Assembly: GCA_900472785.1 (NCBI GenBank)
Contig: UCJH01000013.1
Coordinates: 90,845 to 154,844, forward strand
Length of the DNA stretch: 64,000 nt
DNA from: Hyphomicrobiales bacterium
GTDB taxonomy: Bacteria; Pseudomonadota; Alphaproteobacteria; Rhizobiales; Rhizobiaceae
Direction of reading: 5' to 3'
Below, one piece after another: positions 13,282 to 21,518 of this stretch. The translations under genes were made by a program, and so were the position numbers. The notes below the pieces were generated by a model. That model searched no databases. It saw only the letters and a program-made list of their open reading frames with translations, and was not told where the DNA came from. Within the stretch, counting starts at the first letter, position 1, and every line of letters begins with the position of its first letter.

Positions 13282-14691
13282 CTACTGAAAATCGAAGGCG
13301 CTGAGACCGGTCACCATTTCGTCCAGCCCCAGCGGCCGGGTCACCGGCGGCTCCGCCCTTGAAAGGCACCCTTGCCGCTCGCACAACCGGCAGGCTGTTC
13401 CGGCCAGGACCAGTGTCAGGGCGCCTTCGCCATAGACGGTTTCACCGGCATGGGCGGCATCGCAACCGATCAGCAGGGCGGTGCGGCGCACGCGCTCCTG
13501 AAAGCCGGCCTGCGGCCCCTCCATCGTGCGAGCGATCGTCAGGAAGGTTGCACCACCCGCTATTTCGACCCTGTCGACAAGAACCTGTCCCGGCTGCGTG
13601 AAGGCCGCGTGGACCGCAAGCTTTGGACAGTGGCCGCCAAAACGCGCCTGCGGAAAGCCCTGCGCACCCGAGCGGCGCAGCCGGTGGCCGGCGTTATCGA
13701 TTTCCATCAGAAAGAACGGAATGCCCTGGGCATCGGGCCGCTGCAGCGTCGTCAGGCGGATTGCTGCCTGCTCGAAGGAAACCCGGAAGCGCGCCTTCAG
13801 GAGATCAAGATCGTAGCGCGCCCGAAGCGCTGCGGCATGGAAGGCGGCATAGGGCATCATCAGGGCATGGGCCGCATAGCGCGCAAGCTCGAAGCGGGCA
13901 ATGCGCCGCGCCTCGCCGCTCGACAGTGGCATGCCGTCCAGCGTCTCCGTGAAAGCATCCGGAAACGCCAGCGCCGACGCCTCCATGGCAATCTCGCGCA
14001 ATTGCTCATCCGGAGACAAACGCTCGGACAGGAACAGCCGCATGGAATGCCGGTCGTAGCGGCGGCGCAGGTTCGGCATCGCATGGATCGGCAGGGGGCG
14101 GACGGCCAGTCCCTGTTCACGCCGCAACCAATCCTTCAGCGCCGCGGCAAGATCGTCCGTGGGTGAAAGCCGGGCATGGAATGCTTCGGCCGCGGCATCC
14201 AGCCCGGCGAAGTAGGCTGGCCGGGTTTCGAACAGGTCGCGAACCTCGTCGATCGGAAGTCGGGTTTCCGAGAGTGCGGCGCCGTGGCCTTCCTGCGACA
14301 GCAAACCCGTCAGATCCTTCAAACGCAGGGACTGTTCGCGATAGGCGCGGTAAAGCTTGAGAATGCCGCTCGCCGCGTTGGGTGCTGCTTCCGCCACTTC
14401 GATCAGTTCCTGATCGCCCGGAAGTTCTCCGGCCAGCAACGGATCGGCAAACACCTCGCGCAACTGTGCGGCACTTCCCGAGGTTTCACCCTGCAATTCA
14501 TCCAGATCGACCTTGTAGACAGAAGCCAGCTTCAAAAGCAGCTGAACAGTCAGCGGGCGCTGATTGCGCTCGATGAGATTGAGATAGGACGGCGAGATGC
14601 CCAGAGCCTCGGCCATGGCGGTCTGTGTCAGCATCAGGCCGTTGCGAACGCGCCGCACGCGCGGACCGGCAAAAATCTTGGTTTCAGCCAT
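13282..14691 (-). CDS. XRE-family regulator of the ScfR/RamB type
   Basis: A 469-residue regulator. An N-terminal helix-turn-helix of the XRE class (GLMLTQTAMAEALGISPSYLNLIERNQRPL, about residues 15-50) is followed by an IrrE-like/DUF955 central region and a C-terminal domain with a Cys cluster (ACRLCERQGCL, near residue 430). This layout fits the short-chain fatty acyl regulators (ScfR) that include RamB and MccR, which sense acyl-CoA state and control acetate or propionate genes. It is divergent from isocitrate lyase across 229 bp containing repeated TTTACA boxes, so it is the likely aceA regulator. No good Shine-Dalgarno supports the ATG at 14691, but the upstream extension would be Cys/Arg-rich. 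Confidence 0.8.
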   Translation of the reverse strand: MAETKIFAGPRVRRVRNGLMLTQTAMAEALGISPSYLNLIERNQRPLTVQLLLKLASVYKVDLDELQGETSGSAAQLREVFADPLLAGELPGDQELIEVAEAAPNAASGILKLYRAYREQSLRLKDLTGLLSQEGHGAALSETRLPIDEVRDLFETRPAYFAGLDAAAEAFHARLSPTDDLAAALKDWLRREQGLAVRPLPIHAMPNLRRRYDRHSMRLFLSERLSPDEQLREIAMEASALAFPDAFTETLDGMPLSSGEARRIARFELARYAAHALMMPYAAFHAAALRARYDLDLLKARFRVSFEQAAIRLTTLQRPDAQGIPFFLMEIDNAGHRLRRSGAQGFPQARFGGHCPKLAVHAAFTQPGQVLVDRVEIAGGATFLTIARTMEGPQAGFQERVRRTALLIGCDAAHAGETVYGEGALTLVLAGTACRLCERQGCLSRAEPPVTRPLGLDEMVTGLSAFDFQ

Positions 14692-14703
14692 TCTGTCACA
14701 CCT

Positions 14704-14841
14704 TTTACATTTCTCGACACAGGGCAATATTTACATAATTTACAAAATTACAAAGCAGCGCTGTAAAAATCAACACAGCATAACCCTTTTCATTCCAGTT
14801 TTCTGCAATTATTCTGGTGATATTTTGCTCTGCAATGTAAA
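14704..14841. promoter_or_regulatory. Cluster of TTTACA/TGTAAA boxes between scfR-like gene and aceA
   Basis: Exact TTTACA occurs at 14704-14709, 14730-14735 and 14739-14744, with a near copy ATTACA at 14748-14753. The reverse form TGTAAA occurs at 14762-14767 and 14836-14841. The surrounding DNA is AT-rich compared with its flanks. The boxes sit in the divergent promoter region of an XRE regulator and aceA, so they are candidate operators for that regulator. The binding is inferred; the repeats themselves are seen. Confidence 0.5.
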
Positions 14842-14920
14842 TCTTGTCACATCAAAATACGCCATCGCATTTGCCTGAGACGAAAGTTGAAGGCTGATTG
14901 AAATCGCAAGGAGAGCATTA

Positions 14921-16210
<1,290 letters not shown>

Positions 16211-16222
16211 TCCGTGCCTAGT

Positions 16223-16428
16223 CTACCCCTCACCAAGCGCGCCGAGGAACTCGGCTACGCCTCGTTCGGGCTTGCTATCCTCTCCCACAAGAGAAGAGGA
16301 AAACCCGCCGCACCATCCTGCCTCATCCAAGGGACGGTGAACGTGGCACCCTACCTCTCCCCTTGCGGGAGAGGATACGAAGGCCGGGTGAGCAATAGCG
16401 AACCCTTGGCCGAAGTTGGTGAGGGGTA
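16223..16428. repeat. 206-bp MITE-like inverted-repeat element
   Basis: The element is bounded by a perfect 13-bp inverted repeat, TACCCCTCACCAA at 16223-16235 and TTGGTGAGGGGTA at 16416-16428. Inside, TATCCTCTCCC (16274-16284) pairs with GGGAGAGGATA (16367-16377), and the sequence between these pairs also aligns imperfectly, so each arm is about 62 bp. A smaller palindrome (CTCTCCCC, TTGC, GGGAGAG) lies in the right half. It encodes no plausible protein. Architecture and position right after aceA resemble the short intergenic mosaic repeats known from rhizobia. No target-site duplication is obvious. Confidence 0.7.
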
Positions 16429-16486
16429 ACGCCCTGAAAATGAAAGCAGACTTCAACAACCCCCAAAATAGAAGAGGAGAAATGCC

Positions 16487-16738
16487 ATGACAGTCCAGAC
16501 AACCATCAAGCCGCAGGTCAAGGAACGCGCCGAGGAACAGGCGTCCGCCATGACACCGGAGCAGCAGGCGATGATCCGCATGGTCGCCAACGACCTGCAC
16601 CGCCTGAATCAAGCTGTCATGAAGGCGGTAGACGCCGGTGTTTCCGTCGAGCTCGTCCGCTCGGCTCGCCATCACGGTGGCGAAGGCAATTGGGGGGATC
16701 TGCTCATCCCGGTCATCGTAACGCAAGGCCGCGGCTGA
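16487..16738 (+). CDS. Conserved hypothetical protein downstream of aceA
   Basis: An 83-residue soluble protein with a strong ribosome site (AGAGGAGAAATGCC) before its ATG. The N-terminal half is predicted helical and Gln/Glu-rich (KERAEEQASAMTPEQQAMIRMVANDLHRLNQAVMKAVDAG). The C-terminus contains SARHHGGEGNWGDLLIPVIVTQG. It reads in the same direction as aceA but is separated from it by the 206-bp inverted-repeat element, and it is followed by a terminator. I do not recognise a named family. Confidence 0.75.
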   Translation: MTVQTTIKPQVKERAEEQASAMTPEQQAMIRMVANDLHRLNQAVMKAVDAGVSVELVRSARHHGGEGNWGDLLIPVIVTQGRG

Positions 16739-16760
16739 GAGGAGAAGCAGCGACCTTGAA

Positions 16761-16790
16761 ACCCGGCGGATGGAGGTCCGCCGGGTTTTT
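16761..16790 (+). terminator. Rho-independent terminator
   Basis: ACCCGGCGGA (16761-16770) and TCCGCCGGGT (16777-16786) form a perfect 10-bp GC-rich stem with a 6-base loop, followed by a T run. It lies 22 bp after the stop codon of the 83-residue gene and also separates it from the convergent RTX gene. Confidence 0.85.
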
Positions 16791-16801
16791 CGTGACAGGG
16801 T

Positions 16802-18127
16802 TCAGAGGATGAAATCGACGGCGCTGAGCACGAACCGCCCGTTCAGCCTGATAGTCATATCCGACACATAGCCATAGGCATCATCGACAACGGTCGTGAT
16901 GATCGTCTTGCCGCCGACGATCTCGGAGTGGACGGTCCCGATATCGCCGGAATCGGTGCGGTCGAAAACGAAGGTCTGGTTTCCGGCCCGCCCCCGCACG
17001 GCGTCGATTCCCGAGAGATCGATCTTGTCATAGGTCCGGCTGAAATCGGTGATCGATGCGTTGGCACAATATTGCGCGGTATCCGTGAAAACGAAGCGGT
17101 CGACACCGGCGCCGCCGGTCAGCACGTCATGACCGAAGCTGACCTCGATCCGGTCGTTGCCAGCGCCTCCGTTGATCGCGTCGGAACCATAACCGTCGAT
17201 CAGAGTGTCATTGCCGGCATCGCCGAACATGCGATTGTCGCCGTAGGCGCCCTCCAGCCTATCGTTGCCGCTGTCGCCATGCATGGTGTCGTTGCCATCG
17301 CCGCCCAGCAACACGTCGTTTCCGGCGCCGCCGTTCAGGACATCATTGCCGCCGCCGCCGATCAGCTTGTCGTTTCCCTCCATGCCGTCGATCTTGCGGG
17401 TTTCGAACGAAAATGCGCCGAGATGGATATAGTCGGCAAAACCTGTGCCGATCACCTTTTCCGTTCCAGCGCCGGCTCTGCGCGCGCCGATCGCATCGGC
17501 TTCCGCTTGCGAGGCGGTGTAGCCGATGGCCACGCCATAGCCCAGGCCATGGAAGTCCGCCGTATCGAAACCGCTGCCGCCATCGATGCTGTTGCTGGCC
17601 GAGCGAACGATGAACAGGTCATTGCCTTCGCCACCGAAAAGCGCCGATGCGCCGGTGCCGCCGGTCAGCGTGTCATTGCCGGCATCGCCGACCAGCGTCT
17701 GACTGGTCCTGGCGATCAGCGTGTCGTTATAGATGGATCCCGCGACTTCCTCGATGTTGACGATCGTATCGCCTCTGGAGGCGGAATCGTCGCCGCCGCG
17801 GCCTTCTCCGCTGACGAGATCGACCACCACCGCGGCACGGCTGTAGCGATAATCGAGCGTATCACGGCCGGAGCCACCATTGATCAGGTCGGAACCCCAA
17901 CCGCCAAAAATCAGATCGTTGCCGGCGTCGCCGAAAATCCTGTCGTCGCTTCCGAGCCAGACGTCTTCGCGCCGCGCGCCATCCTTGTCCCAGATCACAT
18001 CGTCGCCGGCCTTGGCGCCCACCGTGTCGTTGCCAAAACCGATCTCGATCATGTCGTCATCATCCGTGCCGCGCAGATCGTCCCACCAGATTGTATCTTT
18101 GATGTTGTTGAGCAAGCTGAAGCGCAT
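16802..18127 (-). CDS. RTX calcium-binding protein (hemolysin-type repeats)
   Basis: The 441-residue protein is dominated by glycine/aspartate nonapeptide repeats of the GGxGxDxUx type, for example LNGGAGNDVLLGGDGND and LIFGGWGSDLINGGSGRD. They occur in three blocks at about residues 60-105, 140-185 and 240-345. Such repeats fold into Ca2+-binding parallel beta-rolls outside the cell. There is no signal peptide; the C-terminal segment rich in hydrophobic residues (MTIRLNGRFVLSAVDFIL) would be the type I secretion signal. No catalytic domain is recognisable, so this is either a structural surface protein or a bare RTX adhesin. The ATG at 18127 has GGAGCATTCC in front and is preferred over 18184. 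No type I secretion genes are nearby. Confidence 0.82.
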   Translation of the reverse strand: MRFSLLNNIKDTIWWDDLRGTDDDDMIEIGFGNDTVGAKAGDDVIWDKDGARREDVWLGSDDRIFGDAGNDLIFGGWGSDLINGGSGRDTLDYRYSRAAVVVDLVSGEGRGGDDSASRGDTIVNIEEVAGSIYNDTLIARTSQTLVGDAGNDTLTGGTGASALFGGEGNDLFIVRSASNSIDGGSGFDTADFHGLGYGVAIGYTASQAEADAIGARRAGAGTEKVIGTGFADYIHLGAFSFETRKIDGMEGNDKLIGGGGNDVLNGGAGNDVLLGGDGNDTMHGDSGNDRLEGAYGDNRMFGDAGNDTLIDGYGSDAINGGAGNDRIEVSFGHDVLTGGAGVDRFVFTDTAQYCANASITDFSRTYDKIDLSGIDAVRGRAGNQTFVFDRTDSGDIGTVHSEIVGGKTIITTVVDDAYGYVSDMTIRLNGRFVLSAVDFIL

Positions 18128-18223
18128 GGAATGCTCCTTCGAAGGCTGATCGGAATGCATTCCGTTCCTTCTAGCGCAAACCATTCGGCGATGCTGTGCC
18201 GGGTGAAACAGGCCGCGCGGACC

Positions 18224-19099
18224 TCAGACCGTCCGGCTCGGCCGCTTTCCCGCAATCAGGTCCGCATGGCTTTTCAGCAAGCGGTACAGGCGATCCGAGA
18301 CCGTGCGGATTTCGCGGCGGTGGCGATCCTCGTTGTTGGTGACGATCCACTGGGCATGCCGCAGCGATTTCACCTCGTCGCCGACACGCTCCAGCCCGGG
18401 ATCGAGATCGCCGACAAAACAGGGCAAAACCGCCTGCCCTGCTCCGGCCCTCGCCAGATCGAGAAGCGAGCGCGGGCGACTGACGATGACGGCGATCGAC
18501 GCGGCAGCATTTTCATGGGGCCAGCGCAGATAGGACGAGATCGCATCCTCCTCCGAAACCGCAAGAAAGGACAGCGACAGGCCATCGGGCGCATTGCGCT
18601 GCCGATAGGCCGCATAAGCCACTTCGCCGGCATGGCGTCGCGCCAGGTTCGGCTCGTCCGGAACCACCGCCCTTATGCCGATGTCATGTTCGCGGTGCGA
18701 AAGGGTCGCGCGTCGCTCGGACACGGACATGTCGAGCCGGAAACCATCCCTGTCGCTGCGGATCGCCTGGATGTTCTCGCAGATCAGCCACGTGCCCCAG
18801 GTACCGGCCATCACGCGGACCACGGAAGAGCCCTGCGCCTGCTGTCGCCAGCCTTCGACCTTTCGGGAGGCCGATTCCATGGCCTGCAACTGCTCGAACA
18901 GTCCCTGTCCGTCCGGCGTCAGCCGATAGCCCGTCTGGCTGCGCAGAAACAGCTGGCGGCCGATGGTCTGCTCGAGATCGAGCACGCGACGTCCGACCGT
19001 CGCGGGACTAAGCCCGCTCGTGGAGGCTGCGCCGGTGAGGCCGCCCTGACGGGCAACCAGTAGAAATATCTGATAGGCATCCCAAGTTATGTCTTTCAT
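18224..19099 (-). CDS. LysR-family transcriptional regulator
   Basis: A 291-residue LysR-type regulator. The N-terminal winged helix-turn-helix reads AYQIFLLVARQGGLTGAASTSGLSPATVGRRVLDLEQTIGRQLFLRSQTGYRLTPDG in outline, and a periplasmic-binding-like effector domain follows. It carries the VGRR variant seen in alphaproteobacterial LysR proteins. It lies 96 bp upstream of the RTX gene on the same strand and is divergent from the 50-residue small gene, either of which could be its target. The start ATG lacks a clear Shine-Dalgarno. The effector is unknown. Confidence 0.85.
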   Translation of the reverse strand: MKDITWDAYQIFLLVARQGGLTGAASTSGLSPATVGRRVLDLEQTIGRQLFLRSQTGYRLTPDGQGLFEQLQAMESASRKVEGWRQQAQGSSVVRVMAGTWGTWLICENIQAIRSDRDGFRLDMSVSERRATLSHREHDIGIRAVVPDEPNLARRHAGEVAYAAYRQRNAPDGLSLSFLAVSEEDAISSYLRWPHENAAASIAVIVSRPRSLLDLARAGAGQAVLPCFVGDLDPGLERVGDEVKSLRHAQWIVTNNEDRHRREIRTVSDRLYRLLKSHADLIAGKRPSRTV

Positions 19100-19264
19100 G
19101 AGTGAAAAACATAGACCATTTTCTTGCGTTTAGAAACCAAATTTTGATCGATAGATTGATCCCGTGAAAGAGCGCGGCCAAGGACGCCGTCTCATCCCGA
19201 ACATCTGGAAACCGCACGCTGGACACGTTCCGGCGCGGCTTTTCCATGCCAAAGGAGATCTGCA

Positions 19265-19417
19265 ATGAACGAGATGCTGGGATTGGTCGTGTATATGGAG
19301 ATGCTGCAGAAGGACAAGCGCCGGCCGCACGAATTCGAACAGCTGCAGCAGCGGACGACATTCTACAAGCGGCTTTCTCAAGGCGTGCGGCGCGTCCGGA
19401 CACGGCTTCTTGGCTGA
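19265..19417 (+). CDS. Small basic protein, 50 residues
   Basis: This short frame has an excellent ribosome site (AAAGGAGAT, 6 bases before the ATG) and ends at TGA 19415-19417. It is followed 16 bp later by a 9-bp-stem hairpin. The product is highly basic in its C-terminal half (YKRLSQGVRRVRTRLLG) and begins with a short hydrophobic helix (MNEMLGLVVYMEMLQ). No Cys and no convincing membrane segment are present. The LysR gene is divergent upstream. I do not recognise a family. Support comes from the translation signals and bounded transcript, not homology. Confidence 0.55.
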   Translation: MNEMLGLVVYMEMLQKDKRRPHEFEQLQQRTTFYKRLSQGVRRVRTRLLG

Positions 19418-19433
19418 ATCCGCCGCCAGACAT

Positions 19434-19465
19434 GCAAACGGCCCGGATCGAGCCGAGCCGTTTGC
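19434..19465. terminator. Bidirectional hairpin between small gene and chemoreceptor
   Basis: GCAAACGGC (19434-19442) pairs perfectly with GCCGTTTGC (19457-19465) over a 14-base loop. On the plus strand it is followed by TTTG, a weak tail. It lies in a convergent gap, 16 bp after the small gene's stop and 21 bp after the chemoreceptor's stop on the other strand. Confidence 0.55.
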
Positions 19466-19486
19466 TTTGAAGGGAGACAGTCCGCC

Positions 19487-21328
19487 TCAGGCTGCGCGGC
19501 TGCGCTGTGGAGCACCCGTAGCGGCATTCAGGCGAAACTGTTCGACAAGCATCATCAACGTATCGGCCTCATTGGCGAGCTGACGGCTGGCCTGGGTGGT
19601 TTCTTCCACCATCGCGGCGTTCTGCTGGGTCATCTGGTCCATCTGGTTGACCGAGCCATTGACCTCCGACAGGGCTGCGGACTGGTCGCTGCTGGCGGTT
19701 GCGATCATTTCGACATGCTGGCTGATCGCAACGATCTGCGTGCTGATCGAGGCCAGAACCGCACCCGTCTGCTGTACAAGCTGTGAACCGGTGCTGACTT
19801 CATTCGTCGATTTGTTGATCAGTTCCTTGATTTCGCGTGCGGCACCGGCCGAGCGCTGCGCCAGTTCGCGCACTTCCTGAGCGACGACGGCAAAGCCCTT
19901 GCCTGCATCGCCGGCGCGCGCAGCCTCGATGCCCGCATTCAGCGCAAGCAGGTTGGTCTGGAACGCGATCTCGTCGATGACCTCGATGATCTGCTCGATC
20001 TGGCGCGACGCTTCCTCGATGCGGCCCATGGCGGCGATGGCATTGGACACGACCGTGGCCGAACTATCGGCACTCTTCTTGGTTTCGGCGACGGCCCGGT
20101 TGGTTTCATGGGCGCGACCCGCCGACGATTTCACCGTGACGGTGATCTCTTCCACTGCCGCGGCCGTCTCCTCCAGCGAGGCTGCCTGGGCCTCCGTGCG
20201 CTTCGACAGGGAATCGGCGGAAGACCGCATCTGCGTGCCGTTGCGCTGGATCGACATGGCGTTGTCGCGGATGTTTCCAAGCGTATCCTGCAGGCGCACG
20301 ATCGATCCGTTGAAATCGACGCGCAACTGTTCGAGACGGCCGGTGAACGGCGTTTCGATCTGGCGCGACAGGTCGCCTTGCGACAGACGACCGAGACCGG
20401 CGGCCAGTTCGTTGACGGCAAAATCGATCTGGCGGTCGAGATCCTTCTTTTCCGAATCGCGCTGCGCGCGTTCGGCGTCCGTTTCCAGGCGGCGGCTTTC
20501 GTTTTCGCTTTCCATCTGACGCTTGGCCAGCGCGTTTTCACGGAACACGGCCAGCGCGCGGGCGATGCCGCCGAACTCGTTCTGCTTTTCGAGATAGGGG
20601 ACACTGACGTCGAGATTGCCGGCCGAGATGGCCTGCACCGAACCTGTCAGCGTGCTCAGCGGGCTGATCGACGCCCGGATGGCGACATAGGCAAGGCAGC
20701 CGAAGAGAAGCATGACGCCGACGCCGATTGCCAGGATCAGATACTGCAAGTCATTGATTTTATTGAAGTAGATTTCGGTGGGGATACCGATGAACAGCAT
20801 GCCGACATTGGCGCCGGCGGCATTCTTGACGGGGAAATAGCCTGTGATGAAATCGCGACCGAACAGGACAGCGGGGCCGTAGTAGGCTTCACCGTGAGCC
20901 AGATAGGCTTGCGCCGGATGTTCGGCTGCAAGCTTGGTGCCGACGGCGCGTTCGCCGTTTTCCTTCTTCACATTGGTCGACATGCGCACATAGTCGCTGC
21001 CCTGTTTCTCGAACACGGTCGCGACACCGCCGATGGTTTCGGCTGTGCGGTCGACAAGATCGTGATCGGCCAAAGGCGCCATCTTTTCTTCCGTGACGGT
21101 GGCAAGGGCTCCATCCTTCACCTGGATCGTCGCATCCCCAACCTTCATGCCATAGAGGACCGCCATCGCGCGGCTCGCGTCACGTGCGTCCGTCGTTGCG
21201 TCCTGCATGACGGTCGAACGAAGATTGTAGTGCATGACGCTGGCGATCGTCGCGATGCTGAGGAAGATCAGACCAAGCGTGATGGCGACGTTTTGATAGA
21301 TGATCGACGACTTGAAAAGGCGGAGCAT
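19487..21328 (-). CDS. Methyl-accepting chemotaxis protein with single periplasmic Cache domain
   Basis: A 613-residue chemoreceptor. Membrane segment 1 lies at about 10-32 and the periplasmic part (33-190) has Cache features, including [26 protein letters not shown] just before membrane segment 2 (about 195-215). A HAMP domain follows, then a long cytoplasmic coiled coil with the signalling hairpin tip [42 protein letters not shown] in outline. There is no C-terminal CheR-binding pentapeptide; it ends in APQRSRAA. Expected partners are CheW/CheA. It is a tandem paralogue of the next receptor, nearly identical over the signalling half. The ligand is unknown; Cache domains usually bind small metabolites. 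Confidence 0.93.
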   Translation of the reverse strand: MLRLFKSSIIYQNVAITLGLIFLSIATIASVMHYNLRSTVMQDATTDARDASRAMAVLYGMKVGDATIQVKDGALATVTEEKMAPLADHDLVDRTAETIGGVATVFEKQGSDYVRMSTNVKKENGERAVGTKLAAEHPAQAYLAHGEAYYGPAVLFGRDFITGYFPVKNAAGANVGMLFIGIPTEIYFNKINDLQYLILAIGVGVMLLFGCLAYVAIRASISPLSTLTGSVQAISAGNLDVSVPYLEKQNEFGGIARALAVFRENALAKRQMESENESRRLETDAERAQRDSEKKDLDRQIDFAVNELAAGLGRLSQGDLSRQIETPFTGRLEQLRVDFNGSIVRLQDTLGNIRDNAMSIQRNGTQMRSSADSLSKRTEAQAASLEETAAAVEEITVTVKSSAGRAHETNRAVAETKKSADSSATVVSNAIAAMGRIEEASRQIEQIIEVIDEIAFQTNLLALNAGIEAARAGDAGKGFAVVAQEVRELAQRSAGAAREIKELINKSTNEVSTGSQLVQQTGAVLASISTQIVAISQHVEMIATASSDQSAALSEVNGSVNQMDQMTQQNAAMVEETTQASRQLANEADTLMMLVEQFRLNAATGAPQRSRAA

Positions 21329-21470
21329 TCGTTGACCCTTTGTCCAACTGAAAATTTGAAATGACTTTGAATTAGAACTCTTTAAAAAGCCTTATTCCCC
21401 TAGGCTTCCAGCCTGGTTTTGCCGGGACAGAGGCGAAAACAAGACCGTTTTTAAGGGCCTGAAACAAAGA

Positions 21471-21492
21471 CACCCGGCCTTCCGGCCGGGTG
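21471..21492 (-). terminator. Hairpin between the two chemoreceptor genes
   Basis: CACCCGGCC (21471-21479) and GGCCGGGTG (21484-21492) form a perfect 9-bp stem with a 4-base loop. On the minus strand it is followed by TCTTTGTTTC, a moderate T-rich tail. It lies 27 bp after the stop of the 842-residue receptor and should separate the two transcripts at least partly. Confidence 0.65.
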
Positions 21493-21518
21493 TTTCAGAA
21501 ATGCATATTCTGGATGGA

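Noticed and set aside
16214-16429. 71-codon plus-strand open frame
   Set aside because: It lies almost wholly inside the 206-bp inverted-repeat element; sequences such as LSPCGRGYEGRV are typical of translated intergenic repeats.
16928-19063. 711-codon plus-strand open frame opposite the RTX and LysR genes
   Set aside because: It runs antisense to two genes with clear family motifs, and its Ala/Val/Ile/Asp-rich sequence reflects the complement of GGxGxD repeats. No ribosome site is visible.
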